From assembly GCF_013394085.1 (NCBI RefSeq), contig NZ_CP040910.1:210262-274261 (forward strand): 64,000 nucleotides of DNA, given 5' to 3'. The DNA comes from Limosilactobacillus fermentum. Lineage in GTDB: Bacteria; Bacillota; Bacilli; Lactobacillales; Lactobacillaceae. Position 1 is the first letter of the stretch; every line of letters starts with the position of its first letter. This document shows, in pieces, positions 8,120 to 20,250 of this stretch. The translations under genes were made by a program, and so were the position numbers. The notes under the pieces were generated by a model. That model was not told where the DNA came from. It ran no database searches and saw only the letters and a program-made list of their open reading frames with translations.

Positions 8120-10050
8120 TGAAGCATTTAACCAGCTTGAAACGGTTCTGGGTCTGTTTGATTCTGACGCTGCCAATGCTGGTGCAAATGGTGGCGATGC
8201 CGTGGGGCTGGATGATGCCGGGCTACAACTGGGTCGCCCTGGTCACCACCACTTTGATCATCGTGGTCGGGGCCTGGCCCTACTGGAAGAGCGCCTGGGC
8301 AGCCTTTTTACAGCACAACGCCAACATGAACACCCTAGTGGCGATCGGGACGGCGGTGGCCTACTTCTACAGCCTCTTTGCCATGCTAACCGGGCGGGAG
8401 GTCTACTTTGAATCGGCCGCCTTTATCACCACCTTCGTCCTCTTGGGCGACGCGATGGAGGAACGGATGCACCAAAACGCCAACGGTGCCCTCAAAAAAC
8501 TGCTCGACTTACAGGTTAAAGAGGCCGAGGTCTTGCGTGATGGCAATTACGTTAAGGTGCCACTAGACCAAGTGGTGGTTGGCGACTTGGTCCGGGTGCG
8601 CCCCGGTCAAAAGGTGCCGGTTGATGGTGTGATCACCAGCGGGGTGACGACGGTTGACGAATCGATGGTCACCGGTGAAAGTATGCCGGTTCAAAAGGGG
8701 GTCGGCGATCCCGTGATTGGTTCAACGATCAACCAAGCCGGGACATTCCAGTTTGAAGCCCAAAAGGTTGGCGCCGATACGATGCTCTCCCAAATTGTCG
8801 AGCTAGTTAAAAAGGCCCAAACCAGCCACGCCCCGATCCAAAAGTTAACTGACCGGATCGCCCAGGTCTTCGTGCCGGCGGTCTTGATCATTGCGATCGT
8901 CACCTTCGTCGTCTGGTTTAGTTGGTTAAAGGCGAGCGCCGTTTCCGCAATGCTCTTCGCCGTGGCGGTGATCGTGATCGCCTGTCCGTGTGCGTTGGGG
9001 CTGGCGACGCCAACGGCCCTAATGGTCGGAACCGGCCGGGCCGCTAAGCTTGGCGTCCTGATCAAGAACGGGGAGGCCCTGGAGGCGGTCAATGGGATTA
9101 AGACGGTCGTCTTTGATAAGACCGGGACGATCACGGTTGGTAAGCCCCAGGTGACCGACGTGGTTGGTGCAGAAGACACCCTGGCGGTAGCGGCGGCCTT
9201 AGAAGACGCCTCCGAGCACCCCTTGGCACTGGCGATCGTCCAAAAGGCTAGGGAAGCGGGGCTGCCAGTCGAACCGGTGACAGACTTTAATAACGTCGCC
9301 GGCGAAGGGGTAACGGCCAGATTGGCCGGCCAAGTTATCCGGGTCGGCAGCGCCCGCTTAATGGCGGGCCTGGCCTACCCAGCCGAACTGCAAGCAAGGG
9401 AACGGGCCCTCCAGGATGAGGCCAAAACGGTCGTCTTGGTGGCCAGGGGCGACGCCGTGATTGGCTTGCTCGCCATTCAAGACGTTCCCAAGCCGAGCTC
9501 CAAGCGTGCGATTGAAGAGCTCAAGGCCCGCGGCTTGAAGACGGTTATGCTAACCGGGGACAATCAGCGGGTGGCCCAAGCGATTGGTGACCAAGTCGGG
9601 ATCGACCAGGTCATCGCGGGCGTTTTACCAAACGAAAAGGCCGATCACGTTCGGGCGCTGGAGCAAGGTGGCCCGGTGGCCTTTGTTGGGGACGGGATCA
9701 ATGACGCCCCGGCCTTGACCAGTGCCACCGTTGGGATTGCGATGGGCAGCGGGACCGACGTGGCGATTGAATCTGGTTCGATCGTCCTCGTCCAAAACGA
9801 TTTAAACGGCGTGGTCAGGGCGCTGGATATGTCACAAAAGACCTTCAACCGAATCAAGCTGAACCTCTTTTGGGCCCTGATCTACAACCTGATCGGGATT
9901 CCGATTGCCGCCGGGGTCTTCGTGGCCCTGGGGCTGCACCTGAGCCCGGAGGTGGCCGCCCTCGCGATGGCCTTCTCTTCGGTCTCGGTGGTTTCCTCGT
10001 CACTCTTGCTCAATCGAACCAGGATTGCGGGAGTGCAAAGGAAAGTGTAA
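8119..10050 (+). CDS. copA: Copper-translocating P1B-type ATPase without N-terminal HMA domain
   Basis: A 643-residue P-type ATPase. Membrane helices start at once (residues 10-45, 65-110); no CxxC heavy-metal-associated domain precedes them. The actuator domain shows VTGESMP near residue 186. The transport motif [10 protein letters not shown] near 290 marks the CopA/CopB group. The phosphorylation Asp is in [12 protein letters not shown] near 335, the HP motif in SEHPLALAI near 368, and the hinge is [11 protein letters not shown] near 520. It is expected to export Cu(+) from the cytoplasm. It is the last gene of the cop operon and overlaps the preceding cupredoxin gene by 1 nt. Confidence 0.93.
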   Translation: MKHLTSLKRFWVCLILTLPMLVQMVAMPWGWMMPGYNWVALVTTTLIIVVGAWPYWKSAWAAFLQHNANMNTLVAIGTAVAYFYSLFAMLTGREVYFESAAFITTFVLLGDAMEERMHQNANGALKKLLDLQVKEAEVLRDGNYVKVPLDQVVVGDLVRVRPGQKVPVDGVITSGVTTVDESMVTGESMPVQKGVGDPVIGSTINQAGTFQFEAQKVGADTMLSQIVELVKKAQTSHAPIQKLTDRIAQVFVPAVLIIAIVTFVVWFSWLKASAVSAMLFAVAVIVIACPCALGLATPTALMVGTGRAAKLGVLIKNGEALEAVNGIKTVVFDKTGTITVGKPQVTDVVGAEDTLAVAAALEDASEHPLALAIVQKAREAGLPVEPVTDFNNVAGEGVTARLAGQVIRVGSARLMAGLAYPAELQARERALQDEAKTVVLVARGDAVIGLLAIQDVPKPSSKRAIEELKARGLKTVMLTGDNQRVAQAIGDQVGIDQVIAGVLPNEKADHVRALEQGGPVAFVGDGINDAPALTSATVGIAMGSGTDVAIESGSIVLVQNDLNGVVRALDMSQKTFNRIKLNLFWALIYNLIGIPIAAGVFVALGLHLSPEVAALAMAFSSVSVVSSSLLLNRTRIAGVQRKV

Positions 10051-10065
10051 TAACAAGGATTGGGA

Positions 10066-10101
10066 AAAGACTGGAAAGGAGGTCCCTTCTGGTCTTTTTT
10101 C
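10066..10101 (+). terminator. Rho-independent terminator of the copper operon
   Basis: Imperfect stem AAAGACTGGAAAGG / CCCTTCTGGTCTTT followed by a T run, directly after copA. Confidence 0.85.
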
Positions 10102-10113
10102 TGTTACACAGAT

Positions 10114-10229
10114 AACGTGCTCCCAACCACGGGCCTAGTGTCTAAGTACGGCTGAAGAACGATGCCAAGGCATCAACCTTCAGCCTATCTTAGCCATACG
10201 GCCCGTCGAGAAGGTTGGCTTGCACTTCC
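10114..10229. repeat. Full copy of the ~118-bp palindromic repeat, fused to a gene remnant
   Basis: It runs from AACGTGCTCCCAACC to GGTTGGCTTGCACTTCC with GCCTAGTGTCTAAG and CTTAGCCATACGG inside. Its right edge coincides with the point where the coding similarity of the following MFS transporter fragment begins. Confidence 0.85.
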
Positions 10230-10596
10230 ACCCTGCCGCTGGGTAGCCCTGCTGATCTTTACCTTAGCGGCCCGTCACCTGGCTAACCCCTTCATTGCCA
10301 CCGTCTACGTCTTATACATGGCCGGGATGGGGACTTGCATGGGTTCGGTAATGACCAGTGCCTTGCGGACCCTTGCCGACAACCAACAAACGGAAGGTAA
10401 CGCGATTTTGAACACCCTCCAGCAGTTTGCCGGGGCGGTGGGAACTTCCTTAAGTGCGGTGGTGGTGGCCCAGAGCCAAACTTACTTGGCGGGCAGCCAG
10501 GCCTATACAACCGCCGTGGGGACCCAAAACGCCTTTATCATGTTGACGGTCTTTGCCACTGTCATTTGGTTTAGCTACTTTAAAGTTGTTAAATAA
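10230..10596 (+). pseudogene. C-terminal remnant of a DHA2-family MFS drug transporter
   Basis: About 120 residues matching the last four membrane segments of 14-TM EmrB/QacA-type transporters, with MGTCMGSVMTSALRTL, GNAILNTLQQFAGAVGTSLS and a closing membrane helix. The first three quarters of the gene are absent. Coding similarity starts right at the end of the upstream palindromic repeat, which suggests a deletion with an endpoint at the repeat. A continuous frame runs back into the repeat, but no sensible start or ribosome-binding site is seen, so it is not expected to be functional. Confidence 0.85.
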
Positions 10597-10599
10597 AAA

Positions 10600-10635
10600 A
10601 CGGGCACCGTCCTGGCTTGCGTCAGGGGTGCCCGT
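10600..10635. terminator. Bidirectional terminator between the MFS remnant and ndt
   Basis: CGGGCACC at 10601-10608 pairs with GGTGCCCG at 10627-10634. An A run precedes it and a T-rich stretch follows, so it can serve both converging units. Confidence 0.85.
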
Positions 10636-10640
10636 TTTCT

Positions 10641-11117
10641 TTAAAAGACCTTCATGTCGGTCCAGTGGGTCGGGAGGTTGTTGAAGTCGTAAGTGGCTAG
10701 GCCCTCTTCAATCTGATCGCCGGTAAACATGGCGGTGTGGGAGCGGGCCAACATCAAGTTGAGTTCGTTATCGGGGTGGAACTGGGCCATGACGACCGGG
10801 ATGTTCCAAGCCCAAGCGGCCCCGACCTCAAAGATGGTGCCGGCGTCTGGTTCGGGGTTGCCCTCTTCGTACTTGTAGTCGGTGATGGCCACCACCACGT
10901 CGGCACGCTTGACCTGGCGCATGTCGGTGGCAAAGACCGTGTCCTGCCAGTCGCGGGAGCCAAACTCTAAGCCCTCCGCTTGGTGTTCTTGGGGGTTGTA
11001 AATGCCCTCCGGATCGATGGTTGGGTTCTTCTTGAGGGCTGCCATTACGATGTCAATCCGTTCCTTTTGCTCCGGTGAGAAGAAGGGGCTAGCGAGGTAA
11101 ACTTTGTTTTGGTACAT
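10641..11117 (-). CDS. ndt: Nucleoside 2-deoxyribosyltransferase (type II)
   Basis: A 158-residue enzyme that moves the deoxyribose between purine and pyrimidine bases in nucleoside salvage. Length and sequence match the lactobacillar NDT family. Seen are VYLASPFFSPEQKERI at the N-terminus, the DADVVV-like strand in RADVVVAITDYKYEEGNPEPD, and the nucleophilic Glu in GTIFEVGAAWAWN near residue 97. The C-terminal WTDMKVF is close to the usual family ending. It lies alone on the minus strand with a -10 box TATAAT at 11149-11154 (minus strand), and converges on the MFS remnant across a shared terminator. Confidence 0.93.
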   Translation of the reverse strand: MYQNKVYLASPFFSPEQKERIDIVMAALKKNPTIDPEGIYNPQEHQAEGLEFGSRDWQDTVFATDMRQVKRADVVVAITDYKYEEGNPEPDAGTIFEVGAAWAWNIPVVMAQFHPDNELNLMLARSHTAMFTGDQIEEGLATYDFNNLPTHWTDMKVF

Positions 11118-11298
11118 GGGAGACGTCCTTTCTGATCTTAGTAGTTCTATTATAGAATAAGTGGGTACAAAATGCAGGAAAGAATGGGTAGACCAATTTG
11201 GTTTTATGCATAATTAGAAGGGGCGGTTGGGTGAAACGGGAGCGCCCCGACTAAAAAGGGGGACAGAAAGTTTTTTGCGAAAAGTTGGGAATTACCCT

Positions 11299-11504
11299 TG
11301 CAATTTGGGGTGAGGGTCTGTATAGTTATATACCGTTGTCACCGCGAAACAACGCGGTGCTGATGCGGTTGTTAAAAATAACAGTTGACATCAGTTGGTA
11401 ACTCTGGTATAGTACAAGAGTTGCTGATGCAACAGGTTAACGAAAGTTGCTCAAAAAGTTAATTCAAATTAACTCTTGACAGTTAAAATGTTAACTGATA
11501 TACT
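11299..11504 (+). promoter_or_regulatory. Three tandem promoters of the first rRNA operon
   Basis: All have 17-bp spacers. P1: TTGCAA 11299-11304 and TATAGT 11322-11327. P2: TTGACA 11385-11390 and TATAGT 11408-11413. P3: TTGACA 11476-11481 and TATACT 11499-11504. The stretch 11118-11298 upstream holds no gene that I can see. Confidence 0.8.
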
Positions 11505-11564
11505 AAATAAGTTGATTATACACCTTGTGAGTTAATCAACGGTAGACCTTTGAAAACTGAATAA

Positions 11565-11589
11565 TGTTTCGACGAATCAAATGTGTAGG
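11565..11589 (+). other. rRNA leader arm of the 16S processing stem
   Basis: TGTTTCGAC ... AATGTGTAGG in the leader pairs with CCTACACATTGTCGAAACA at 13271-13289 in the 16S-23S spacer. This forms the long stem expected to be cut by RNase III to release pre-16S rRNA. The same pair occurs in the second operon. Confidence 0.65.
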
Positions 11590-11675
11590 GTCCTTGATCT
11601 GATGATCGAGGCAAAAAAACATTTGCGAAGTCAATTCGCTTAATTTATTAAAAAGAGCTATTCAAGCTTCTTATT

Positions 11676-13258
<1,583 letters not shown>

Positions 13259-13340
13259 ATTAATCGGAAACCTACACATTGTCGAAACAGTGTTCAGTTT
13301 TGAGAGGTTTACTTCTCAAGATGATTTATCATCGCTTGTT

Positions 13341-13414
<74 letters not shown>

Positions 13415-13418
13415 TCAT

Positions 13419-13491
13419 GGGGAATTAGCTCAGCTGGGAGAGCACCTGCTTTGCAAGCAGGAGGTCATCGGTTCGATCCCGATATTCTCCA
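13419..13491 (+). tRNA. tRNA-Ala (anticodon TGC)
   Basis: A 73-nt cloverleaf with acceptor stem GGGGAAT / ATTCTCC and anticodon TGC at 13452-13454 in loop TTTGCAA. It lies 4 nt after tRNA-Ile in the spacer. The second rRNA operon lacks both tRNAs. Confidence 0.96.
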
Positions 13492-13643
13492 TTGCTAGCC
13501 GCAAGGTTAGCGAGTTTGTACTTTGAAAACTAAATAATATCAATTTCTAATAAAATCAAGAAAACCGAGAACACCGCGTTATTTGAGTTTTTAACGAATT
13601 ATAATCGCATACTCAACTAACTTGACTGATCTACGATCAGTAA

Positions 13644-16566
<2,923 letters not shown>

Positions 16567-16631
16567 AGTCAGGTGTGAGGATTCTTGATAAGAAAAGATA
16601 TTGTTTAGTTTTGAAAGCACAAGCTTTCAAA

Positions 16632-16749
16632 GTGTGGTGATGATGGCCTGAAGGATACACCTGTTCCCATGCCGAACACAGAAGTTAAGCTTCAGCACGC
16701 CAAAAGTAGTTGGGGGATCGCCCCCTGCGAGGATAGGACGTTGCCACGC
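16632..16749 (+). rRNA. 5S ribosomal RNA (copy 1)
   Basis: About 118 nt with closing stem GTGTGG / CCACGC and the conserved GAACACAGAAGTTAAGC segment. It lies ~65 nt after 23S. Confidence 0.95.
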
Positions 16750-16815
16750 AAACTTTGGAAAGAAAGTCTTTCCTTTCTCGGTGTCTTTTGATAGAATATT
16801 AAAAGATATTGATAT

Positions 16816-16888
16816 GCTGACTTAGCTCAGTTGGCAGAGCAACGCACTAGTAATGCGTAGGTCGAAGGTTCGAATCCTTTAGTCAGCA
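16816..16888 (+). tRNA. tRNA-Thr (anticodon AGT)
   Basis: A 73-nt cloverleaf with acceptor stem GCTGACT / AGTCAGC, anticodon stem ACGCA / TGCGT and loop CTAGTAA, giving anticodon AGT at 16849-16851. An A at the first anticodon position outside tRNA-Arg is uncommon in bacteria and would need deamination to inosine, or two-out-of-three reading, to read ACC. The rest is a standard bacterial tRNA-Thr body. It follows the 5S gene and shares its transcript. Confidence 0.93.
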
Positions 16889-16912
16889 CTAGTAAGCTTT
16901 ATAAAGCTCAAC

Positions 16913-16955
16913 AAACCTTGATATATCAGCATTTAGCTAGATAATATCAAGGTTT
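16913..16955 (+). terminator. Terminator of the first rRNA operon
   Basis: AAACCTTGATAT at 16913-16924 pairs with ATATCAAGGTTT at 16944-16955, followed by AATTTTG. The remaining ~160 nt up to the IS30 end hold only short inverted repeats (around GCACACGGCTGTGCACAC and TCCACGCCTGG) and no gene. Confidence 0.75.
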
Positions 16956-17116
16956 AATTTTGTTTAATTAGGAATATAATGCACACGGCTGTGCACACAG
17001 AAAAAGTGTGTGTAATTAAATGCATCGAAAGAGAGCTGTATATACTGATATAATAGGCTCCACGCCTGGTTTTTTGTGTGCAAAATTATGTTTGAAATTG
17101 ATATTGAATGGTATTC

Positions 17117-18360
17117 CTAAATTGCAAGATTAAGTGAACCACCCGGCCACGGGAGTGGCCGAGGTTTATACTGCTAATGTTTCAGGGCCAATTATCTTAA
17201 GTATTTCCTCTTCAAATCTGTCTAGAGAAGACTTACCACCAAGAATCTTTCTTGGGTAGGAGTTGAGCCTCAGGTTTGCTTGTTCAACGTCAAATTCACT
17301 GAACAATTGTAAACTGGTACCTTTAGTGATACTTCTACGAAGGAGCCGATTGTTGTTCTCGTTGGTCCCTCGTTGCCATGGCGAGTAAGCATCAGCATAG
17401 TATACTTGGTCAACTTCATTAGCGACCTCAAAGAACTCACTACCATTGTCTGGAGTGATTGTTTTAAAGATCTCGTCAAAGTAGTCACCTGTAAGCTCTT
17501 TGAGCTTGGTAATAACTCTAGAAACCGCATTAGGCGTTTTTGATGTGATCTTAAAAGCAAGGTTATACCTGGTAAGTCTCTCTGCGAGAACGAGAATTAC
17601 TGGATCTTCAGCTGACTTTTTACCTTGAACGGTATCCATTTCCCAATGACCGAAAGTGGTGCGAGTTTCCACCTCTTTTGGTCGTTGGGAAATGTTCTTA
17701 CCTGGCTGTTCACGCTTTGGAGTTCGACCATGTTTGGCCTTAGTACGCCGAGTTTTCTCTAGAAGGTCAATATTCTTCGTTCTTAGGAGTCCCTTATCAA
17801 TCCAGTTGTAAATGGACCTTTCCGATGCGGGAAGCTTTACGTCGTCATTAACAAGCGATTCTGCAATCTTGAGCGCAGCGTAAGGTGAGCATTTTTGCGA
17901 CTCTAATGATTCAAACTTGTCATGATCCTTAAAGTCAAATTCGCCCAACATAAGATCATCAAGCAAATTAATGATTTCAGGAGATGATTGATAAATTGGT
18001 GTTCTGCCACAGTTAGACCTGCTTTTTTCATAACGTTCTTGAGCCGTATAAGGGTCATAGTACTCCTTGTAGTAGCAGTAAACCTTACCGTTATTCGACT
18101 GTTTGGACATTTTGGTGACCATTCCTCGCTTAATCTCACGATCAATGGTCCCGTGAGCAACACCTATATACTGGGCAATCATTCGGTTAGAGTATTCAAG
18201 CTCTTTAAGCACAGAGATCTTAACACGATCATCGATCGTCAGGTGAGAACCTTTAGATCTAGTAGAAACATTAGTGTCTGTCGTGATATCATTTAAGTGC
18301 GTCATTGTACGTATCTCCTCATTTTGGTTTGGTCACTTAAAATGATACACGATACGTCAC
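17117..18360 (-). mobile_element. IS30-family element (first copy)
   Basis: A single transposase gene on the minus strand. The end at the low-coordinate side, from about 17117 (TCCTAAATTGCAAGATTAAG), is repeated in inverted orientation at 20231-20250. The other end, near 18330-18360 (GGTCACTTAAAATGATAC), is a weak match to that inverted repeat, and its exact boundary is unclear. Confidence 0.75.
17166..18305 (-). CDS. IS30-family transposase
   Basis: A 379-residue DDE transposase, full length. An N-terminal helix-turn-helix region (HLTIDDRVKISVLKELEYSN and RMIAQYIGVAHGTIDREIKRG) is followed by the catalytic core. The first Asp is in GHWEMDTVQGKK near residue 210, the second in ITPDNGSEFFEV near 275 and the Glu in QRGTNENNNRLLRRS near 305. 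Everything needed for activity is present. A remnant of its C-terminal 54 codons lies inverted at 20039-20200. Confidence 0.93.
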   Translation of the reverse strand: MTHLNDITTDTNVSTRSKGSHLTIDDRVKISVLKELEYSNRMIAQYIGVAHGTIDREIKRGMVTKMSKQSNNGKVYCYYKEYYDPYTAQERYEKSRSNCGRTPIYQSSPEIINLLDDLMLGEFDFKDHDKFESLESQKCSPYAALKIAESLVNDDVKLPASERSIYNWIDKGLLRTKNIDLLEKTRRTKAKHGRTPKREQPGKNISQRPKEVETRTTFGHWEMDTVQGKKSAEDPVILVLAERLTRYNLAFKITSKTPNAVSRVITKLKELTGDYFDEIFKTITPDNGSEFFEVANEVDQVYYADAYSPWQRGTNENNNRLLRRSITKGTSLQLFSEFDVEQANLRLNSYPRKILGGKSSLDRFEEEILKIIGPETLAV

Positions 18361-18445
18361 AATGACGTTTTTTATTTTGCCAATGACTGGCTAACCTCAT
18401 TCTACAATTCGCCAATAAAAAGTGATGACTTTTGAGGCTATTTTT

Positions 18446-19144
18446 ATGAAAATCACCTATTCAACGACTACCAAGCTTCGCTTATTAAGTCAATTTCAAA
18501 ACGTTAACGAGTCACTCAAGGTTTTCGCTGATTATCACAATGTAGGTGCAGGGAGTTTAAAGCGTTGGATCCAGCAGTATCTAACTGGCGGATTGGCTAA
18601 TTTAGAGCGCCCAGTACACAATCGCCGGTACCCTAAGAAGCTTAAGCTTCGTGCCGTCCGTGATTATCGAAATCACCGTCTTCCTACCAAAGAAATCCTA
18701 TTAAAGTATGATATCTGTGGATTATCCCAACTTCGTAACTGGGTCATCCTTTACAATAATGGTAAAGAACCAGTAAGAAAGCGGGTGCGGAAGATGGGAC
18801 GAAAGGTCTCGTATGACGAGAAAATCGAAATCGTTAAATGGGTCTTGAAGCATAATCATGACTACAAGCAAGCAGCGCAAAAGTTTGATATTACCTATTC
18901 CAGAGCGTATGCCTGGACGCAGAAATACGAGCAAGCAAACGATTGGACGGCCCTAAAGGACCGGCGTGGCAAGACCAGGGGTAGGCAACCAGCCGACCGT
19001 GAGGAACAGTTACTCAAAGAGATTCGGGACCTCAAAGCTAAATTACGTGAAAGAGAGGTTCAGATTGCCTTCTCAAAAAAATTGATCGAAATAAGCAACC
19101 GGGAGGTGAAGCGGCCAAACGATATCAAGCGGTTCAAGAAATGA
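18446..19144 (+). CDS. IS3-family orfA (helix-turn-helix protein)
   Basis: About 232 residues carrying two to three helix-turn-helix units: STTTKLRLLSQFQNVNES, then YDEKIEIVKWVLKHNHDYKQ with the second helix AAQKFDITYSRAYAWTQKYE. A C-terminal coiled coil (LLKEIRDLKAKLREREVQIA) follows and is expected to mediate contact with OrfB. Upstream GTG/ATG codons at 18422-18427 extend the frame, but the ATG at 18446 gives the usual MKITYSTTTK start. The stop overlaps the orfB start (ATGA). Confidence 0.85.
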   Translation: MKITYSTTTKLRLLSQFQNVNESLKVFADYHNVGAGSLKRWIQQYLTGGLANLERPVHNRRYPKKLKLRAVRDYRNHRLPTKEILLKYDICGLSQLRNWVILYNNGKEPVRKRVRKMGRKVSYDEKIEIVKWVLKHNHDYKQAAQKFDITYSRAYAWTQKYEQANDWTALKDRRGKTRGRQPADREEQLLKEIRDLKAKLREREVQIAFSKKLIEISNREVKRPNDIKRFKK

Positions 19145-19989
19145 CCAGCAGTGGCGAGTACACAGTTAGTGAAACGGCCCGAGCTGCGGGAATCAGTCGG
19201 CAAGCGTATTACAAATGGTTAAATCGTAGATTATCGCTACGCGAACAGCAGGAAGGGGAAGTACTGGAGGAGATCAAGCGAATCGAAAAACGGCATCAAG
19301 ATAGTGTTGGATACGATAAGATGGTTCGTCTATTGAATAAAGAGGGCCGATTAAGTTACAGAGTGGGAATTAAGCGGGTTAGCAGGATTATGAAAATTAA
19401 TGGAATTCGGGCGGATTACCGGCAGCCAAAAAAGGACCGCCAGGGAGCAAAACAAACCTATCAAGATGAAAACCTACTAAATCGGCAATTTAAGCAAGAA
19501 AAGACGAATCAGGTTTGGGTAACAGATACAACAGAACTGACTTACGGGGCCGCTAATAAAGTCCGTCTACACGCCATCTTAGATCTATATGGACAAAGGC
19601 CAGCAGCATGGTTAATCTCACCAACGGAGACCAGTGAAGCCGCAATCAAAGTCTTTAACCAAGCCGCTAAGGCTAGTGGAACCACTCCAGAAATGATCCA
19701 TACGGATCGTGGAGCGGCATATACGTCCGCCAATTACAACGAAGCTCTCCGTCAGGAGAAGGTAAGGCATAGCCTATCGGCGCCTGGGACACCAGCGGAT
19801 AACGCCGTAATGGAACACTGGTGGGCAGATTTTAAAAGCATCTGGCTCGAGTATCGTCCAAAGGCGCAAACTCTAGCAGAGTTACAGGAACAGGTTCGTG
19901 CTGGAATAATGTACTTCACGAATCAGTTCATTTCCGCTAAAAGAAATGACCAAACCGTGGCGGAATATTACCACGATTTGGTCGGATAA
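19141..19989 (+). CDS. IS3-family orfB transposase (DDE)
   Basis: 282 residues with an N-terminal HTH_21-type region and the rve integrase core. The catalytic triad is seen as VWVTDTTELTYG (Asp near residue 124), MIHTDRGAAYTS (Asp near 184) and ADNAVMEHWWADFK (Glu near 220). It starts at an ATG that overlaps the orfA stop by 4 nt, so expression may rely on coupling rather than a -1 frameshift. Confidence 0.92.
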   Translation: MTSSGEYTVSETARAAGISRQAYYKWLNRRLSLREQQEGEVLEEIKRIEKRHQDSVGYDKMVRLLNKEGRLSYRVGIKRVSRIMKINGIRADYRQPKKDRQGAKQTYQDENLLNRQFKQEKTNQVWVTDTTELTYGAANKVRLHAILDLYGQRPAAWLISPTETSEAAIKVFNQAAKASGTTPEMIHTDRGAAYTSANYNEALRQEKVRHSLSAPGTPADNAVMEHWWADFKSIWLEYRPKAQTLAELQEQVRAGIMYFTNQFISAKRNDQTVAEYYHDLVG

Positions 19990-20038
19990 GAAAAATTGTG
20001 TTTTCGTTTTTATAAGTGTCAACTTGACAGGGGATAGT

Positions 20039-20250
20039 ACCAAAGGTACCAGTTTACAATTGTTCAGTGAATTTGACGTTGAACAAGCAAACCTGAGGCT
20101 CAACTCCTACCCAAGAAAGATTCTTGGTGGTAAGTCTTCTCTAGACAGATTTGAAGAGGAAATACTTAAGATAATTGGCCCTGAAACATTAGCAGTATAA
20201 ACCTCGGCCACTCCCGTGGCCGGGTGGTTCACTTAATCTTGCAATTTAGG
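20039..20250 (+). repeat. Inverted fragment of the IS30 element (C-terminal codons plus end)
   Basis: From AAAGGTACCAGTTTACAATT on, this is the reverse complement of 17117-17328, including the last 54 transposase codons (ending GPETLAV) and the terminal repeat. It forms a ~210-bp inverted repeat bracketing the IS3 element. Its outer edge coincides with the stop codon of lacS. Confidence 0.88.

Larger units (their letters stand above)
18423..20029 (+). mobile_element. IS3-family element (IS150-like) between inverted IS30 ends
   Basis: orfA and orfB lie on the plus strand. The right end is GTGTCAACTTGACA finishing at 20029 (terminal CA). A candidate left terminal TG is at 18423; the match between the ends is weak. 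The element is bracketed by IS30 sequence on the left and by an inverted IS30 fragment on the right. Confidence 0.7.
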
